Notes under the pieces: model-generated | What the model was told of the DNA's origin: nothing | What the model saw: only the letters and a program-made list of their open reading frames with translations | The model's database searches: none | Assembly (NCBI GenBank): GCA_031546845.1 | Contig: JAVBJT010000026.1 | Span: forward strand, 46,351-110,350 | Direction: 5' to 3' | Length of the DNA stretch: 64,000 nucleotides | From: Azoarcus sp031546845 | GTDB lineage: Bacteria > Pseudomonadota > Gammaproteobacteria > Burkholderiales > Rhodocyclaceae | Shown here: positions 26,835-36,304 of the stretch, piece after piece | Layout: each line of letters starts with the position of its first letter | Numbering within the stretch: the first letter of the stretch is position 1 | Position numbers and translations under genes: made by a program

Positions 26835-26963
26835 AATTACGCAGCACGGAAAGTAGCACAGCATTTGAACCACACGCAACCTCAGGATCATGAGCGTCCC
26901 TGCCAGTTGCAAAAAAGCAACGACCTTAGACTGACCCGATACGCGCCCCTCCCTTCATGTGTT

Positions 26964-27410
26964 TCAAAGACGCTGGTGCCACCACCATGCGCCATCCTCC
27001 ACAATCCACTTTTCGCCCATGTGCGTCGACATTGCCTCGCCGCGCGGCCTTAATGTGGTTTTGAAGCCGATCCTGATTTCTGCCGTGCAGATATCAGCCT
27101 CACAAACGACCGACACCACCTGGGCATCTGTCCACCCCGCCGCGTTGCCGATACGGGCGCGGTAGCGGCTAAAGTCCTCAAGCGCCCGATATGACGGAGA
27201 GGAAAAACTATATGCTTTTTCCCAATCTCCCGCAACAAGCGCATTCCAGCGTGCCTGGGCACGTTCGCGCACGATTTCCTCAGGTGGGCGTGGGGAAAGT
27301 CCGGCGCAGGCAGCCAGCAGGCCGCAGGCGGCCACGGCTGCGCACAGTGCGCGCGGAAACCGCCGCACGCGTGGGGTCGAGGATGTGGTTTCAGGGGTTA
27401 CGATTGTCAT
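26964..27410 (-). CDS. Small exported lipoprotein of unknown function
   Basis: A 148-residue protein with an N-terminal signal (about residues 17-35) ending in the lipobox LLAAC, then a compact domain with RAQARWNALVAGDWEKAYSF, SYRALEDFSRYRARIG and a C-terminal EKWIVEDGAWWWHQRL. The pattern resembles NTF2-like/DUF4440-type domains, but I cannot assign a family. The stop of gspD is 8 bases upstream, so it is likely the last gene of the T2SS operon; a T2SS accessory or pilotin-like role is possible but unsupported by sequence. Confidence 0.75.
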   Translation of the reverse strand: MTIVTPETTSSTPRVRRFPRALCAAVAACGLLAACAGLSPRPPEEIVRERAQARWNALVAGDWEKAYSFSSPSYRALEDFSRYRARIGNAAGWTDAQVVSVVCEADICTAEIRIGFKTTLRPRGEAMSTHMGEKWIVEDGAWWWHQRL

Positions 27411-27418
27411 TGCCGGTT

Positions 27419-29884
27419 CTATTCTCCATGCAGGTTGCCGGAACTGTCGCCAGATGTAACTCCGCCGGAAACGGCGGGCTTCCGCCCGAGGATGGCGGCG
27501 CTGTCGAATGTGGCAAGATTTTTCATGCGCTCACGCAGTTCGTCACTAACATCGCGCACGTCTTGGTCGGAACGAACGACGCGTGGCGTGATAACCACGA
27601 CGAGTTCGGTACGGTCACGCTCAATAGTGGTTGCACCAAAAAAATGGCCGAGCACAGGCAGATCGTGCAGCACCGGCACCCCGGCCCGTTTATTGGAATT
27701 GTTATCGCGAATGAGGCCACCAAGAACCAACGTCTCATTCGAGCGCACAGCGACCTTGCTGCTGATCTGACGCTGCAAAAAAGCGCGCTGACCGGTAGCT
27801 TCGTCAAGATCGGCGCCAACGTCGGTCACGGACTGCAAGATTTCCATGGTCACGATATTGCCGGCATTCACCGAGGGAATAACATTGAGGGAGACCCCGG
27901 TGTCTTTGTATTGGATCGACGTAGAGATGACACCACCAGTATCGGAAACAGAACTGCCCGTCTGCACGGGCTGCTGATTACCAACAATAATCGAAGCCGG
28001 ATGGTTGTCGAGCACCATCAACGAAGGACTAGAGATAACCTTAAGGAGCGACTTGTCGGCCAACGCATTGAGCACTGCTCTGATGTTGCCAACAGGATTG
28101 AGGATGGAATAGGAAAAGCCCCCCTCTCTGGAACCAAGTACGCCGCCGCCAAGCTTGCTAAGAATGCCTTCACCCTTCCAACCGTCACGCAGACTGTTCG
28201 AAAAATACCACTGAAGACCATACTTGAGATCATCGGTGAGGGTGATTTCGATGATGCTGGCTTCGATCAGAACCTGAACCGGCGCAATATCAAGCTTGCG
28301 CAGGCTGGCTTCGATACGGTTGTATTCCTTGCGACTGCCGTAAATAAGAATGGCGTTGTTGATTTCGTCAGCAACGACCCGCACACCGGGACCGGTTGCG
28401 ACCGTTGAGACGCCCGGAGCGCCTTCCGTACCGCCACGTCCGGTGTTGCCCAGGCCGCTGCCACCAAGCATACCCCCCCCACCCAGACCACCACCAAAGG
28501 TGCCGGCACCACCACCGTAGCTCCCACTACCGAAACCACTACTACCGAAACCGCTTGTACTACCTATGCCACTGCCCTGACGACCGAATGCCGAAGTAGA
28601 AGCAGAAGACGTGGATAGACCAGGCGCGACACCCGTGGCGCCAGTACCGGATTTACCGCCATCCGAACCGAAAATACCGTTGAGCACGGTGGCGAGGTGC
28701 CGGGCGGAGCCGTTCTGTACGGGGTAGACGTAGAGTTGAATATCGTCGTCGCTATCGCTTGGACGGTCGAGCCGCTCGATCCAGGTACGGGCCTGATCGA
28801 GGTAGGCCGCGCGCGGGGTAACAACGAGGATACTGTTGAGCCGCTCGATAGGAAGAATGCGCACCGCACCGTAGAGAGGATTGCTTTCGGGTAGCGTCGC
28901 AGGCTGTGCGGCCTGCGGCGGAGCACCCATGCCGGGCCGCCCGGGAATGGCGGGCGTGGCAGAAGCGCCGCCACCAGAGGAGGTCATCATGCGCAGCGCG
29001 GCTTCGACCTCAGCCACTTTTGCATACTTGAGCGGGAATACGCCTACGGACATGCCTTTAAGCAGATCGACATCGAAAGTAGCAATAAGATCGAGCCAGC
29101 CTTCTATCTGAGTCCGTGAGCCGGCAAGAATAAGGAGATTGCGCAATGTATCGACGCGGACAATGGCTTCACCGGGGGCAACGGGTCGCAGGATTTCGGC
29201 CATCTCGGCCGCACCGACGAATTCGAGCGGAACGATGACCGTCCCCATGCCAGGCGGCAGCGGGCCGCTGCCGACACGCCGGGGCGGGGAAACAATGCCC
29301 TTGAGCACATCGGGCTTGCCAATGTGGTAAGTACCCCGGCTGTCGCGGGCGAGCACGATGCCGTTGGCCTGGAGCGTGGCTTCGAGCAGCAGCAGGATCT
29401 GGTCGGGCGGGATGGCCGTGCGGGTGGAAAGTGTGATGGCGCCGGATACCGGCGGGTGAATGACATAGTCGGCCTTGACGATTTCGTCGAAAACAACATG
29501 GACGACCTCGGTGACGGGAGCCTCCTCGAAGCGGAGCGAGGTCGCCGGGCCAGCGATGGGTTTGCCACGCGCCGCAGGCGCAAGAACACGGTCGTTGCCG
29601 CGCAAAATGCGCGGCTCACTCGCCGAAGGGACAGCCGGCTCAGCCGAAGGGGAGGCCGCCCGTTCAACTGCGGCAGGCACCGCTTTCTTTTGTGCTGATG
29701 CTTTGTCGCCCGCCGCAGAAATTGCGGGCGCGACCGGCTCAATACCAACTTCATAGACAGGGGCCGGCTCCTGTGCTTCAGACGAGGATGACTCATCGGC
29801 AAAGTCCGTGGCCTGCACGGAAGGGGCTGCAAGACAGACAAGCACCAGAAGGAGGCGGGAGAAAAATGATGGTGGTGTATTCAT
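27419..29884 (-). CDS. gspD: Type II secretion system secretin GspD
   Basis: The outer-membrane secretin of 821 residues. A signal peptide is at residues 1-25 (ending SVQA). The N0 domain (about 115-195, including TSLRFEEAPVTEVVHVVFDE) is followed by N1-N3 repeats, with a long Gly/Ser-rich low-complexity insert at about residues 425-485 inside N3, usual for this family. The secretin domain (about 540-790) includes VPVLHDLPVLGHFFG and ELVVVITPRVV. The N-terminal 90 residues after the signal are Ala/Pro/Glu-rich linker. It is last of the gsp genes, and its ATG overlaps the preceding stop. Confidence 0.95.
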   Translation of the reverse strand: MNTPPSFFSRLLLVLVCLAAPSVQATDFADESSSSEAQEPAPVYEVGIEPVAPAISAAGDKASAQKKAVPAAVERAASPSAEPAVPSASEPRILRGNDRVLAPAARGKPIAGPATSLRFEEAPVTEVVHVVFDEIVKADYVIHPPVSGAITLSTRTAIPPDQILLLLEATLQANGIVLARDSRGTYHIGKPDVLKGIVSPPRRVGSGPLPPGMGTVIVPLEFVGAAEMAEILRPVAPGEAIVRVDTLRNLLILAGSRTQIEGWLDLIATFDVDLLKGMSVGVFPLKYAKVAEVEAALRMMTSSGGGASATPAIPGRPGMGAPPQAAQPATLPESNPLYGAVRILPIERLNSILVVTPRAAYLDQARTWIERLDRPSDSDDDIQLYVYPVQNGSARHLATVLNGIFGSDGGKSGTGATGVAPGLSTSSASTSAFGRQGSGIGSTSGFGSSGFGSGSYGGGAGTFGGGLGGGGMLGGSGLGNTGRGGTEGAPGVSTVATGPGVRVVADEINNAILIYGSRKEYNRIEASLRKLDIAPVQVLIEASIIEITLTDDLKYGLQWYFSNSLRDGWKGEGILSKLGGGVLGSREGGFSYSILNPVGNIRAVLNALADKSLLKVISSPSLMVLDNHPASIIVGNQQPVQTGSSVSDTGGVISTSIQYKDTGVSLNVIPSVNAGNIVTMEILQSVTDVGADLDEATGQRAFLQRQISSKVAVRSNETLVLGGLIRDNNSNKRAGVPVLHDLPVLGHFFGATTIERDRTELVVVITPRVVRSDQDVRDVSDELRERMKNLATFDSAAILGRKPAVSGGVTSGDSSGNLHGE

Positions 29885-30603
29885 TGGCTGATCGGTGGCA
29901 ATCCATTCTCCGCGCGCAGTTGGTTGCGCCGGGCAAGGCGTTCGCGCGCGAGTTCTTCAATACGTTGCTGGGCGGTTGGAACAGCAGGCTGTGCAGGAGC
30001 GGCGGGCGCCCCAGAGCCTGCAGTTGCGGCTTGCGTAGCCGCAGTCTTCCCGGAAGCAGTTGGCGAAGAGGCAGCAGACGGTGCGGGTGCGGGCTGGCTG
30101 GCCGAAGCGACAGCGGGCGCCTTCTGGCTGGACACCGCATAAGCAAGGCGCAGCGTGCGTGTTTCGTTTTCGCCACGAGACAGGACAAGCTCGCGCGCAT
30201 TAATGCTACGCAGAGTCCAGTCTCCAATTTTTTCGCCGAAATGAACCCGCCGCGGCTTCGCACCGGCAATGCTGACGATGGCGCCGCCCATCTGACCACT
30301 ATCGAACAAGCCGTAGAGGCGAACGTCCTTGAAGGGATCGAGGGCCGGCTGGCCGTCGGTTTCGGCGGCAGCGACAGGCGGCGGGCGCCGGTTAGGCGAA
30401 AACAGAGGGCGATCGAGTATCGCTTGGTAGTGATCCGCCGTGGCGACGGCGGTTTTCTCCGTACCGGGAACGGCAAGATCGGGCAGGACGACGGCTGGCG
30501 GCTCCCTGCGCCCACCAGCGCCATTGCCAAACCAAAGCACTGCCAACGCCAGGGCAAGCACGATATTGAGCACACCGAGAACGGTCATTGGCGACGCTTT
30601 CAT
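29881..30603 (-). CDS. gspN: T2SS inner-membrane protein of the GspC/XpsN type
   Basis: A 240-residue single-pass protein with a membrane helix at about residues 7-25 (VLGVLNIVLALALAVLWFG) and a periplasmic homology region at about residues 50-140 (ILDRPLFSPNRRPP, VRLYGLFDSGQMGGAIVSI, WTLRSINARELVLSRG). That region is the HR-type domain that contacts the secretin in GspC proteins. The C-terminus is Ala/Pro-rich. The position between gspM and gspD matches xpsN. No other gspC candidate is present, so this protein probably fills that role. Confidence 0.8.
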   Translation of the reverse strand: MKASPMTVLGVLNIVLALALAVLWFGNGAGGRREPPAVVLPDLAVPGTEKTAVATADHYQAILDRPLFSPNRRPPPVAAAETDGQPALDPFKDVRLYGLFDSGQMGGAIVSIAGAKPRRVHFGEKIGDWTLRSINARELVLSRGENETRTLRLAYAVSSQKAPAVASASQPAPAPSAASSPTASGKTAATQAATAGSGAPAAPAQPAVPTAQQRIEELARERLARRNQLRAENGLPPISQ

Positions 30604-31154
30604 GAGCGCACGCGCAGAACGGAAACGGTAAGCTGGCATGTAAGCCGCTGCGCGGTATCGCTTTTGACCCCACCGATTGTCTGAAGCATGAAGCTTTCTA
30701 TCGACAGAGCCGGCTTTTCCGCGGCCAGAGCAAGCAGCGCAGCCTGGACGACGGGCAGTGTGCCTTCGAGCCGGAAGGAGATGGCCAAACGGTCGTAGCC
30801 CTTTTCAACCGACGGGGCCAGCACCTGACTGCTGACAACCGTAAGGCCGGCCTCCTCGAAAACCCGCCGGGCGCGCTGGTGCGCGGCATTGCCGACCTGG
30901 GTGGCGTCCTGCCCAACTGGATAGGCATACTGCGCAAGCTGCCCGGCAACGGCCTCCGATGCCTGCTGAAGCTGCGGTGCAACCTGCTGCAAGCCTAGAA
31001 GGCGCGCGTAACGAGGCTCGAGCTCGGCCAGTTTATCTTCCGCCCAACTGTGCTTATTGACGACCCAGGACACCGCCAACGCCAGCGGTAGCAGGACGGC
31101 CAACAGCGTAAGCGATACGCTGATCCATGCGCAATCGAGCCGCGGCTTCATCAT
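30600..31154 (-). CDS. gspM: Type II secretion system protein GspM (PilO-like)
   Basis: A 184-residue inner-membrane protein with one helix at about residues 10-32 (WISVSLTLLAVLLPLALAVSW), a coiled segment and a ferredoxin-like periplasmic domain with YDRLAISFRLEGTLPVVQAALLAL. This is the PilO-like, GspMb/XpsM type rather than the long GspM of Enterobacteria. It should pair with GspL in the assembly platform. Both ends overlap neighbours as ATGA. Confidence 0.85.
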   Translation of the reverse strand: MMKPRLDCAWISVSLTLLAVLLPLALAVSWVVNKHSWAEDKLAELEPRYARLLGLQQVAPQLQQASEAVAGQLAQYAYPVGQDATQVGNAAHQRARRVFEEAGLTVVSSQVLAPSVEKGYDRLAISFRLEGTLPVVQAALLALAAEKPALSIESFMLQTIGGVKSDTAQRLTCQLTVSVLRVRS

Positions 31155-32191
31155 GGCGCGAACGCTTCCGCAAGCACGGTGAATTCAATGGAAAAGCTTT
31201 CTTTCGCCGCACCAGGTGGACGCGTCGCGGCAGATGGCGCGCGCACGTCGCGCAGACCGGAATGCGAGCCAAGCGCCTGCATGAGGTTGGCCGAGTTATC
31301 CGTCTGCCCAGCGAGGCGGACGACATTGCCCTGAACCTCAAAACGGGTGAGCACGGTGTCGTCCGGCAGCAGGCGGGTGACGAGATTGAGCACGGGCAAA
31401 ACGTTGGCGCGGGCCGCGAGTATTTCCCGCGCGGTATCCAGATGTTCCCTGTAGACAACCAACTGTTCACGCGCACGGATCGACGGCTGAGCCTGATCGT
31501 ACAAGGCGTTATAGTCCTGCTGGGCGCTGATGGCTTGCGCGCGCAACTGCGCGGTCGGTGTAACAGCAATAGCGCCAAGAAGAACGAACATCAGCGCCAG
31601 CAGCGCCAACACACCCTGCCTGTTGCGCGCCGTATCCTTCAACCGCAGGGTTTCACCATAGCCGGAGAAAAAAATCGGCGGCTGACTCGCCAGTGATGAG
31701 GCAACCCAAGCCTCGGGCACGGTTTTGTCGGATGCCTGCGACACCTGCCCCAAGAAACGGTCGACCTGCGTGCGGGAGGCCATGACCAATTCGACCTCGC
31801 AGCGGCCTCCGGGCAAGGGTGAAACGGCATGCCCACACAGCAGATCCTCGGCCGGGAAGGGGCTTGCGCCGCGCGCATCGAGCCCGACGGCGGCAGCGAG
31901 ATCGGCCTCGGGCATTACCGGAAGCGTAAAGCGACGGCGCAGCACCTTGTCTTCCGGGATCTCCAGCGCAACGAACGGGGCTGCGTCCGCGTTTTTCGCC
32001 TGTCCGACGCATCGCCCGCCACGCCAGATTTCCTCCTGCCCACTCACACGGATGAAGCGCACGGATTTGACGGGGGTCAGCCAGACGAACAGCGGCCAGC
32101 GCATAGCGTCGCCCCAGCCCGTACGAAGGTAATCGCGCGCCGCGACAAGGTCGATGCCGAAAAGCCGAAGATCGCTGCGGTTTAGCTTCAT
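31151..32191 (-). CDS. gspL: Type II secretion system protein GspL (PilN-like C-terminus)
   Basis: A 346-residue protein that links the cytoplasmic ATPase to the inner-membrane platform. The N-terminal cytoplasmic part (about 1-185) resembles the actin-like GspL/PilM region (LEIPEDKVLRRRFTLP, EVELVMASRTQVDRFL). One membrane helix lies at about 200-220 (GVLALLALMFVLLGAIAV), and the C-terminal part (about 225-346) is PilN-like with TRLLPDDTVLTRFEVQGNVV. It overlaps gspM by ATGA. Confidence 0.85.
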   Translation of the reverse strand: MKLNRSDLRLFGIDLVAARDYLRTGWGDAMRWPLFVWLTPVKSVRFIRVSGQEEIWRGGRCVGQAKNADAAPFVALEIPEDKVLRRRFTLPVMPEADLAAAVGLDARGASPFPAEDLLCGHAVSPLPGGRCEVELVMASRTQVDRFLGQVSQASDKTVPEAWVASSLASQPPIFFSGYGETLRLKDTARNRQGVLALLALMFVLLGAIAVTPTAQLRAQAISAQQDYNALYDQAQPSIRAREQLVVYREHLDTAREILAARANVLPVLNLVTRLLPDDTVLTRFEVQGNVVRLAGQTDNSANLMQALGSHSGLRDVRAPSAATRPPGAAKESFSIEFTVLAEAFAP

Positions 32192-32202
32192 TCGCCGTTA
32201 TG

Positions 32203-33048
32203 TCAGTCAATCTGGCGCGCGGCAGGCCGTGCCATGTTGCGCGCATCCAATACTCGCCACGGTGTCCCGTCTTCCGCGGCTCCGCCCAGATCGACGACCC
32301 GCACCCGTATCAACGTACCGCCATCCACCAGCGGGACGTGAGCCTCGAGCCGGTATTGCGATACGGTTCCACGCCCGATATTCTCCTGCGGCAGCGATGT
32401 TGTATCCGCCAACGCTCCGTCGGCTTCTCTTGCCGCATCGATTCGTGCCGCGAGTGCTTGGTCGCCCCTGGCAAGCACCACCAGCACACCAACCGGGGCG
32501 GCCAATGGATTGACCTGCCCGCTGCCGGAATTAACGGTAATCAGGGGCGCGAGTCTAGCATAAAGCTCAACATCCCCCCCGAGCAGCGGCAGCAGATCCT
32601 CGATCGCCTCAATATGAGTCGCGCTGTCGCCACGAGCGACGACAAAATCCGCGGCCAGCCTTTCCGCCTGCCCACGCGGCAGCTCTCCGGCAACGGTGAA
32701 CAGATCGACAAGCAGTGTCTGCGGCGCCCTGCGGATGTCGATATAGCCATTGAGAGGTGCCACCCACACGCTGATCGGCCTGGTTTCAAACACGGCATCC
32801 ATGCGCGTCACACCCTGGAGGGGCGTACGATCGGCAACGAGCCGCTGCAAGGCCATGGCGATAGCCGCATCGCCCAACGCGGCGGCTTCCACGCCATCGC
32901 GCGCGCCGGAGGTAATGTGTATCTCCCCACGCACGGAGTGGACCAACCCCATGATGACGAGGCTGAGCGCGGCGATCATCCACATCACCGCGACAAGCGC
33001 AACGCCGTGCTGCTTACCGCTACAAGGAAAGGCGCGACCAAACCTCAC
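32203..33048 (-). CDS. gspK: Type II secretion minor pseudopilin GspK
   Basis: A 281-residue minor pseudopilin at the tip of the pseudopilus. The prepilin signal ends HG and is followed by VALVAVMWMIAALSLVI; position +5 lacks the usual Glu, as is normal for GspK. The large globular domain includes NGYIDIRRAPQTLLVDLF and RIRVRVVDLGG. The GTG at 33048 is chosen because GGAGGAAG precedes it, it overlaps the gspJ stop by one base, and later ATGs would remove the signal. The longer frame runs through gspJ. Confidence 0.88.
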   Translation of the reverse strand: MRFGRAFPCSGKQHGVALVAVMWMIAALSLVIMGLVHSVRGEIHITSGARDGVEAAALGDAAIAMALQRLVADRTPLQGVTRMDAVFETRPISVWVAPLNGYIDIRRAPQTLLVDLFTVAGELPRGQAERLAADFVVARGDSATHIEAIEDLLPLLGGDVELYARLAPLITVNSGSGQVNPLAAPVGVLVVLARGDQALAARIDAAREADGALADTTSLPQENIGRGTVSQYRLEAHVPLVDGGTLIRVRVVDLGGAAEDGTPWRVLDARNMARPAARQID

Positions 33049-33719
33049 TACCTTCCTCCAATTACAAATCCGCCACCCGTCGCATCCAGCGTACGCATGG
33101 GAATGACCAGATCTGGCCACACCTCGCCGGCAACCGCAAGGGAAAGCACAATACGGTCCGGAGGCCGAATGGTTCCGGTCCAAGCGTTTCCCCATGCCAG
33201 ATCCGGCGACGAACCATCGCGATAACGCAGGGCGAACGAAGTCACTCCGGGCACAAGAACGCGAGAAAGCGCCTCATTCCAGTCCGGCAACCGGTCGTTG
33301 CCGGCGAAGGGCATAAAGCGCAGCACGAGGGCATGCTGCCCTTGACCGTCCGGCTCGACGCCAAGTTGAAAATAATACAATCCGCCCATGCCCTGGCGCA
33401 CAGGCATGACGCCAAGCCATTCCATTGCGGCGGGCTCGCCACGAAACATCAACCGTGGCGACTCGCCGGCAACGACCGCAACCTTGCGCGCCGAAACACG
33501 CCCGAGCACCGTGCGCAGAAAAGCCACCGTGGCACGGAAATCGTCATCGCGGACAATCCGCTGGTCAATGCGGGCTTCGGTCTGGGCAAAAGTGCGCAAC
33601 GCCGATCCCAGCGCGAGCATGATTGCCCCCAGCAGCACCATACCGACGAGCAACTCGACCAGGGTGAAGCCGCCCCCCTTTCTCCACCGGCGACATCCGC
33701 GCACGCACGGGCCGCTCAT
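33048..33719 (-). CDS. gspJ: Type II secretion minor pseudopilin GspJ
   Basis: A 223-residue pseudopilin with a prepilin peptidase site KGGG/FTLVELLVGMVLLGAIM at about residues 14-33, including Glu at +5. The C-terminal domain has VTSFALRYRDGSSPD and RIVLSLAVAGEVWPDLVIPM, typical of GspJ. ATGA overlap with gspI upstream. Confidence 0.9.
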   Translation of the reverse strand: MSGPCVRGCRRWRKGGGFTLVELLVGMVLLGAIMLALGSALRTFAQTEARIDQRIVRDDDFRATVAFLRTVLGRVSARKVAVVAGESPRLMFRGEPAAMEWLGVMPVRQGMGGLYYFQLGVEPDGQGQHALVLRFMPFAGNDRLPDWNEALSRVLVPGVTSFALRYRDGSSPDLAWGNAWTGTIRPPDRIVLSLAVAGEVWPDLVIPMRTLDATGGGFVIGGR

Positions 33720-34138
33720 GGACTACCCTCCTTGGCAGGCTTGCGCTGTGGCAGCAGGGAAACGAGACTGATCTGGCGCTCCCGACCTTCATCGCGCCAG
33801 CCAACACCGACCGTCACACGATGCAGCGGGGGGATGTCGGGACCACTGAAGCCAGTTGCATAAGGACTGGAGGCAATACGCCAGGCAAAACCGGCCGACT
33901 CGCCCGTTTCGTGCCAACCATCCGCAGGCACGGAATCGCGTAGCGCAAGCAAGGATTCCGCAAGCACGACAGCACGCTGCTGGTACCCGATTTCGCCCAA
34001 TGCCCTTACACTGCCGCCGCTGGCACGATATAGCGCACCGAGCGCAAAAGCCATGATGGCAAAGGCGACGAGAACCTCGAGCAGCGAATAGCCTCGTTGC
34101 CGCCGGCGGGCACAAGCAATATTTGGCACAGCCTTCAC
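33716..34138 (-). CDS. gspI: Type II secretion minor pseudopilin GspI
   Basis: A 140-residue pseudopilin with the cleavage site RQRG/YSLLEVLVAFAIMAFALGA (Glu at +5). GspI is the nucleating minor pseudopilin. The start is GTG 34138, overlapping the gspH stop as GTGA, with no better ATG before the prepilin signal. Confidence 0.9.
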   Translation of the reverse strand: MKAVPNIACARRRQRGYSLLEVLVAFAIMAFALGALYRASGGSVRALGEIGYQQRAVVLAESLLALRDSVPADGWHETGESAGFAWRIASSPYATGFSGPDIPPLHRVTVGVGWRDEGRERQISLVSLLPQRKPAKEGSP

Positions 34139-34581
34139 CGCTGCAGCGGCTCCTGCTCGACACGCCCGAACAGCCAGTCAACCCGCAGACGCACCCCGTC
34201 ACCGGAAGGGCGAATGACGTCGATACTACCGCCAGTAGCGCCACCGTCAGGGAAGAAACGAATTGCGGCAACGGCATTGGCCGCCGACTCCGAACTGGCA
34301 ACCGTGGCGCGCACTTGCAGGCTCTCAGGAACATCGCGCCGAGGCTCTTCCAGGCCATACCGGCGGTTACCCAAATCGACAACGAAGCGTACTGCGCGCC
34401 CCTCGGCCAACGCTCGATGGCGAGCAAGGCGCAAATCGGTCAGCACGCCACGCACCGTATCCCGGTATTGAGAAGATTCACGCATACGCTCGAACGCAAT
34501 CGGCACCAAGCCAATAAGCAAGGCGGCAATAGCAAACGTAACGAGCAGTTCGACGAGCGTGAAACCACGCACGGCGCGCAT
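34135..34581 (-). CDS. gspH: Type II secretion minor pseudopilin GspH
   Basis: A 148-residue pseudopilin: MRAVRG/FTLVELLVTFAIAALLIG with a very short leader, then a GspH/FimT-like domain (LRLARHRALAEGRAVRFVVD, IRFFPDGGATGGSIDVI). The ATG at 34581 puts the cleavage site at residue 6; the longer frame reads back through gspG and is not used. Confidence 0.9.
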   Translation of the reverse strand: MRAVRGFTLVELLVTFAIAALLIGLVPIAFERMRESSQYRDTVRGVLTDLRLARHRALAEGRAVRFVVDLGNRRYGLEEPRRDVPESLQVRATVASSESAANAVAAIRFFPDGGATGGSIDVIRPSGDGVRLRVDWLFGRVEQEPLQR

Positions 34582-34600
34582 GCCGAAGAAGGCGGACCTA

Positions 34601-35038
34601 CTACTGGACGTTACGGATATCGGCGTTTTCACCCTCGCCACCCGGTACGCCATCGGCACCCAAGGAAATGATTTCCACACCGCCCTTGGAACCAGGATAG
34701 GCGTACAGGTAAGGCTTGCCCCAGGGGTCGAGCGGCACGGCATTACCTCTAAGGTAAGGGCCATTCCATCCCCCCGCCGAGCCAGGCCTAGTCACCAACG
34801 CATTCAAACCCTCTTCCGTCGTGGGGTAACGGCCTACATCCAGCTTGTATAGATCGAGCGCCTTTTCCAGATCGGCGATCTGCACCACAGCGGTTTTACT
34901 TTTTGCACCGCCAAGCTGATTGAGCATCTTCGGACCGACAAGGCCGACAAGCAAGGTCAGAATGGCGAGCACCACGAGCAGTTCGACCAGCGTAAAGCCG
35001 CGTGAAGCCGAACGAATGAACAAAGCCGGACGCATCAT
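34601..35038 (-). CDS. gspG: Type II secretion major pseudopilin GspG
   Basis: The main pseudopilus subunit, 145 residues. The cleavage site is SASRG/FTLVELLVVLAILTLLVGL. Strongly conserved GspG segments follow: LDLYKLDVGRYPTTEEGLNA and DPWGKPYLYAYPGSKGGVEI, and a C-terminal acidic GADGVPGGEGENADI that binds calcium in known structures. Two ATGs in tandem (35038, 35035); AAAGGA is upstream. Confidence 0.96.
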   Translation of the reverse strand: MMRPALFIRSASRGFTLVELLVVLAILTLLVGLVGPKMLNQLGGAKSKTAVVQIADLEKALDLYKLDVGRYPTTEEGLNALVTRPGSAGGWNGPYLRGNAVPLDPWGKPYLYAYPGSKGGVEIISLGADGVPGGEGENADIRNVQ

Positions 35039-35077
35039 AATGGGCGCGATTCCTTTAACACCTTGAATGGGCGGCGA

Positions 35078-36304
35078 TTATACCGCGAGGTCGTTGATCG
35101 ACAGGATGCCGGCAAGAATGGAAACAATAATGCCCGCGATAAGGCCGCCGAGCACGAGAATGAGTAGCGGCTCAAGAATGGTCAATCCGCGCTTGATGCT
35201 ATTTTCAACGTCACGATCGAAGATACGGGCCAACTCCAACATCATCGAATCGAGCCGGCCGGTCTCCTCGCCAACGCGAATGAGATTGATGGCGATAGGT
35301 TGAAATAGCCCGGTAGCCTTGAGCGCGTCGACCACCTTACCGCCCCCTTTCATTTTCGGCACGATGCCGGTGAGCGCGTCGCGCAAACGGATGTTGCCGA
35401 CCGTTTCAGTTGCAATCCCAAGCGCGGACAGAATCGGCACGCCATTGCCAAGCAGGGTGCCGAAAGAGCGTGCGAAGCGCGTAATGTCGTACTTGAGCAC
35501 CAGCGATCCGAGCAGCGGAACACGCAGAATGCGGGTCTGCCACCAGCGGCGCCCAGCGGGGGAGCGTAACCAGCGCAACAACAACCAACCGACAGCGGCA
35601 ACGGCGACTCCCAACACGAGGCCATAGTGTTTGAAGAAGGTCCCGGCATCCAGCACGATACGGGTCGGCAGCGGTAACGCGTCACCCATATCCTTGAACA
35701 AGGATTCAAACTGCGGCACGACAAAACCGAGCATGGCAACCACGGAAATGACCGCGACCACGAGCAGAAAAATCGGATACAGCGTCGCGGAAATAACGCT
35801 ATCGCGCAGTGCGCGCAAACGCTCCAGATGTTCGACAAGGCGCGCGAGCACATCCGCCAGCTTGCCGCTGGCCTCGCCCGAACGAACCATGTTGATGTAG
35901 AAATCGCCGAACAAAGCGTGATGGTTGCTTAGCGCGCGGCTAAGCGGGGAACCACCCTTGACGTTCTCGAGGATATCCTCGATCAGCGCACTCATCGCGG
36001 GCTTGTGGCTCATATCGATGAGCACGCGCAACGCCCTATCCAGCGCCAACCCCGCGTGCAGCATGATGGCAAGCTCGATGCTCAACGCTAACACATCGCT
36101 CCGGTTGACCCGTCCGCCAGAGCGCCGCCCGGCAACCTGCGTAGGCAACGTGGAGGCAGACTCCACGGCAGCTTCTTCGAGCCGGATCGGCGTCAGGCGA
36201 CGCTCACGCAACTGGCGCAGAGCGAGTTCGCGGCTGACAGCATCGATCTTGCCCTCATGCAACTTGCCAGCGGCATCGGCCGCGCGGTAAGCGAACTCAG
36301 CCAT
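35078..36304 (-). CDS. gspF: Type II secretion inner-membrane platform protein GspF
   Basis: A 408-residue polytopic protein with two tandem GspF domains (about residues 68-195 and 270-395) and three membrane segments (about 165-190, 215-240 and 375-400). It starts MAEFAYRAADAAGKLHEGKI, the usual GspF N-terminus. The start lies inside the end of gspE: the bases ATGGCTGA hold both the gspF start and the gspE stop. No defects are visible. Confidence 0.95.
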   Translation of the reverse strand: MAEFAYRAADAAGKLHEGKIDAVSRELALRQLRERRLTPIRLEEAAVESASTLPTQVAGRRSGGRVNRSDVLALSIELAIMLHAGLALDRALRVLIDMSHKPAMSALIEDILENVKGGSPLSRALSNHHALFGDFYINMVRSGEASGKLADVLARLVEHLERLRALRDSVISATLYPIFLLVVAVISVVAMLGFVVPQFESLFKDMGDALPLPTRIVLDAGTFFKHYGLVLGVAVAAVGWLLLRWLRSPAGRRWWQTRILRVPLLGSLVLKYDITRFARSFGTLLGNGVPILSALGIATETVGNIRLRDALTGIVPKMKGGGKVVDALKATGLFQPIAINLIRVGEETGRLDSMMLELARIFDRDVENSIKRGLTILEPLLILVLGGLIAGIIVSILAGILSINDLAV

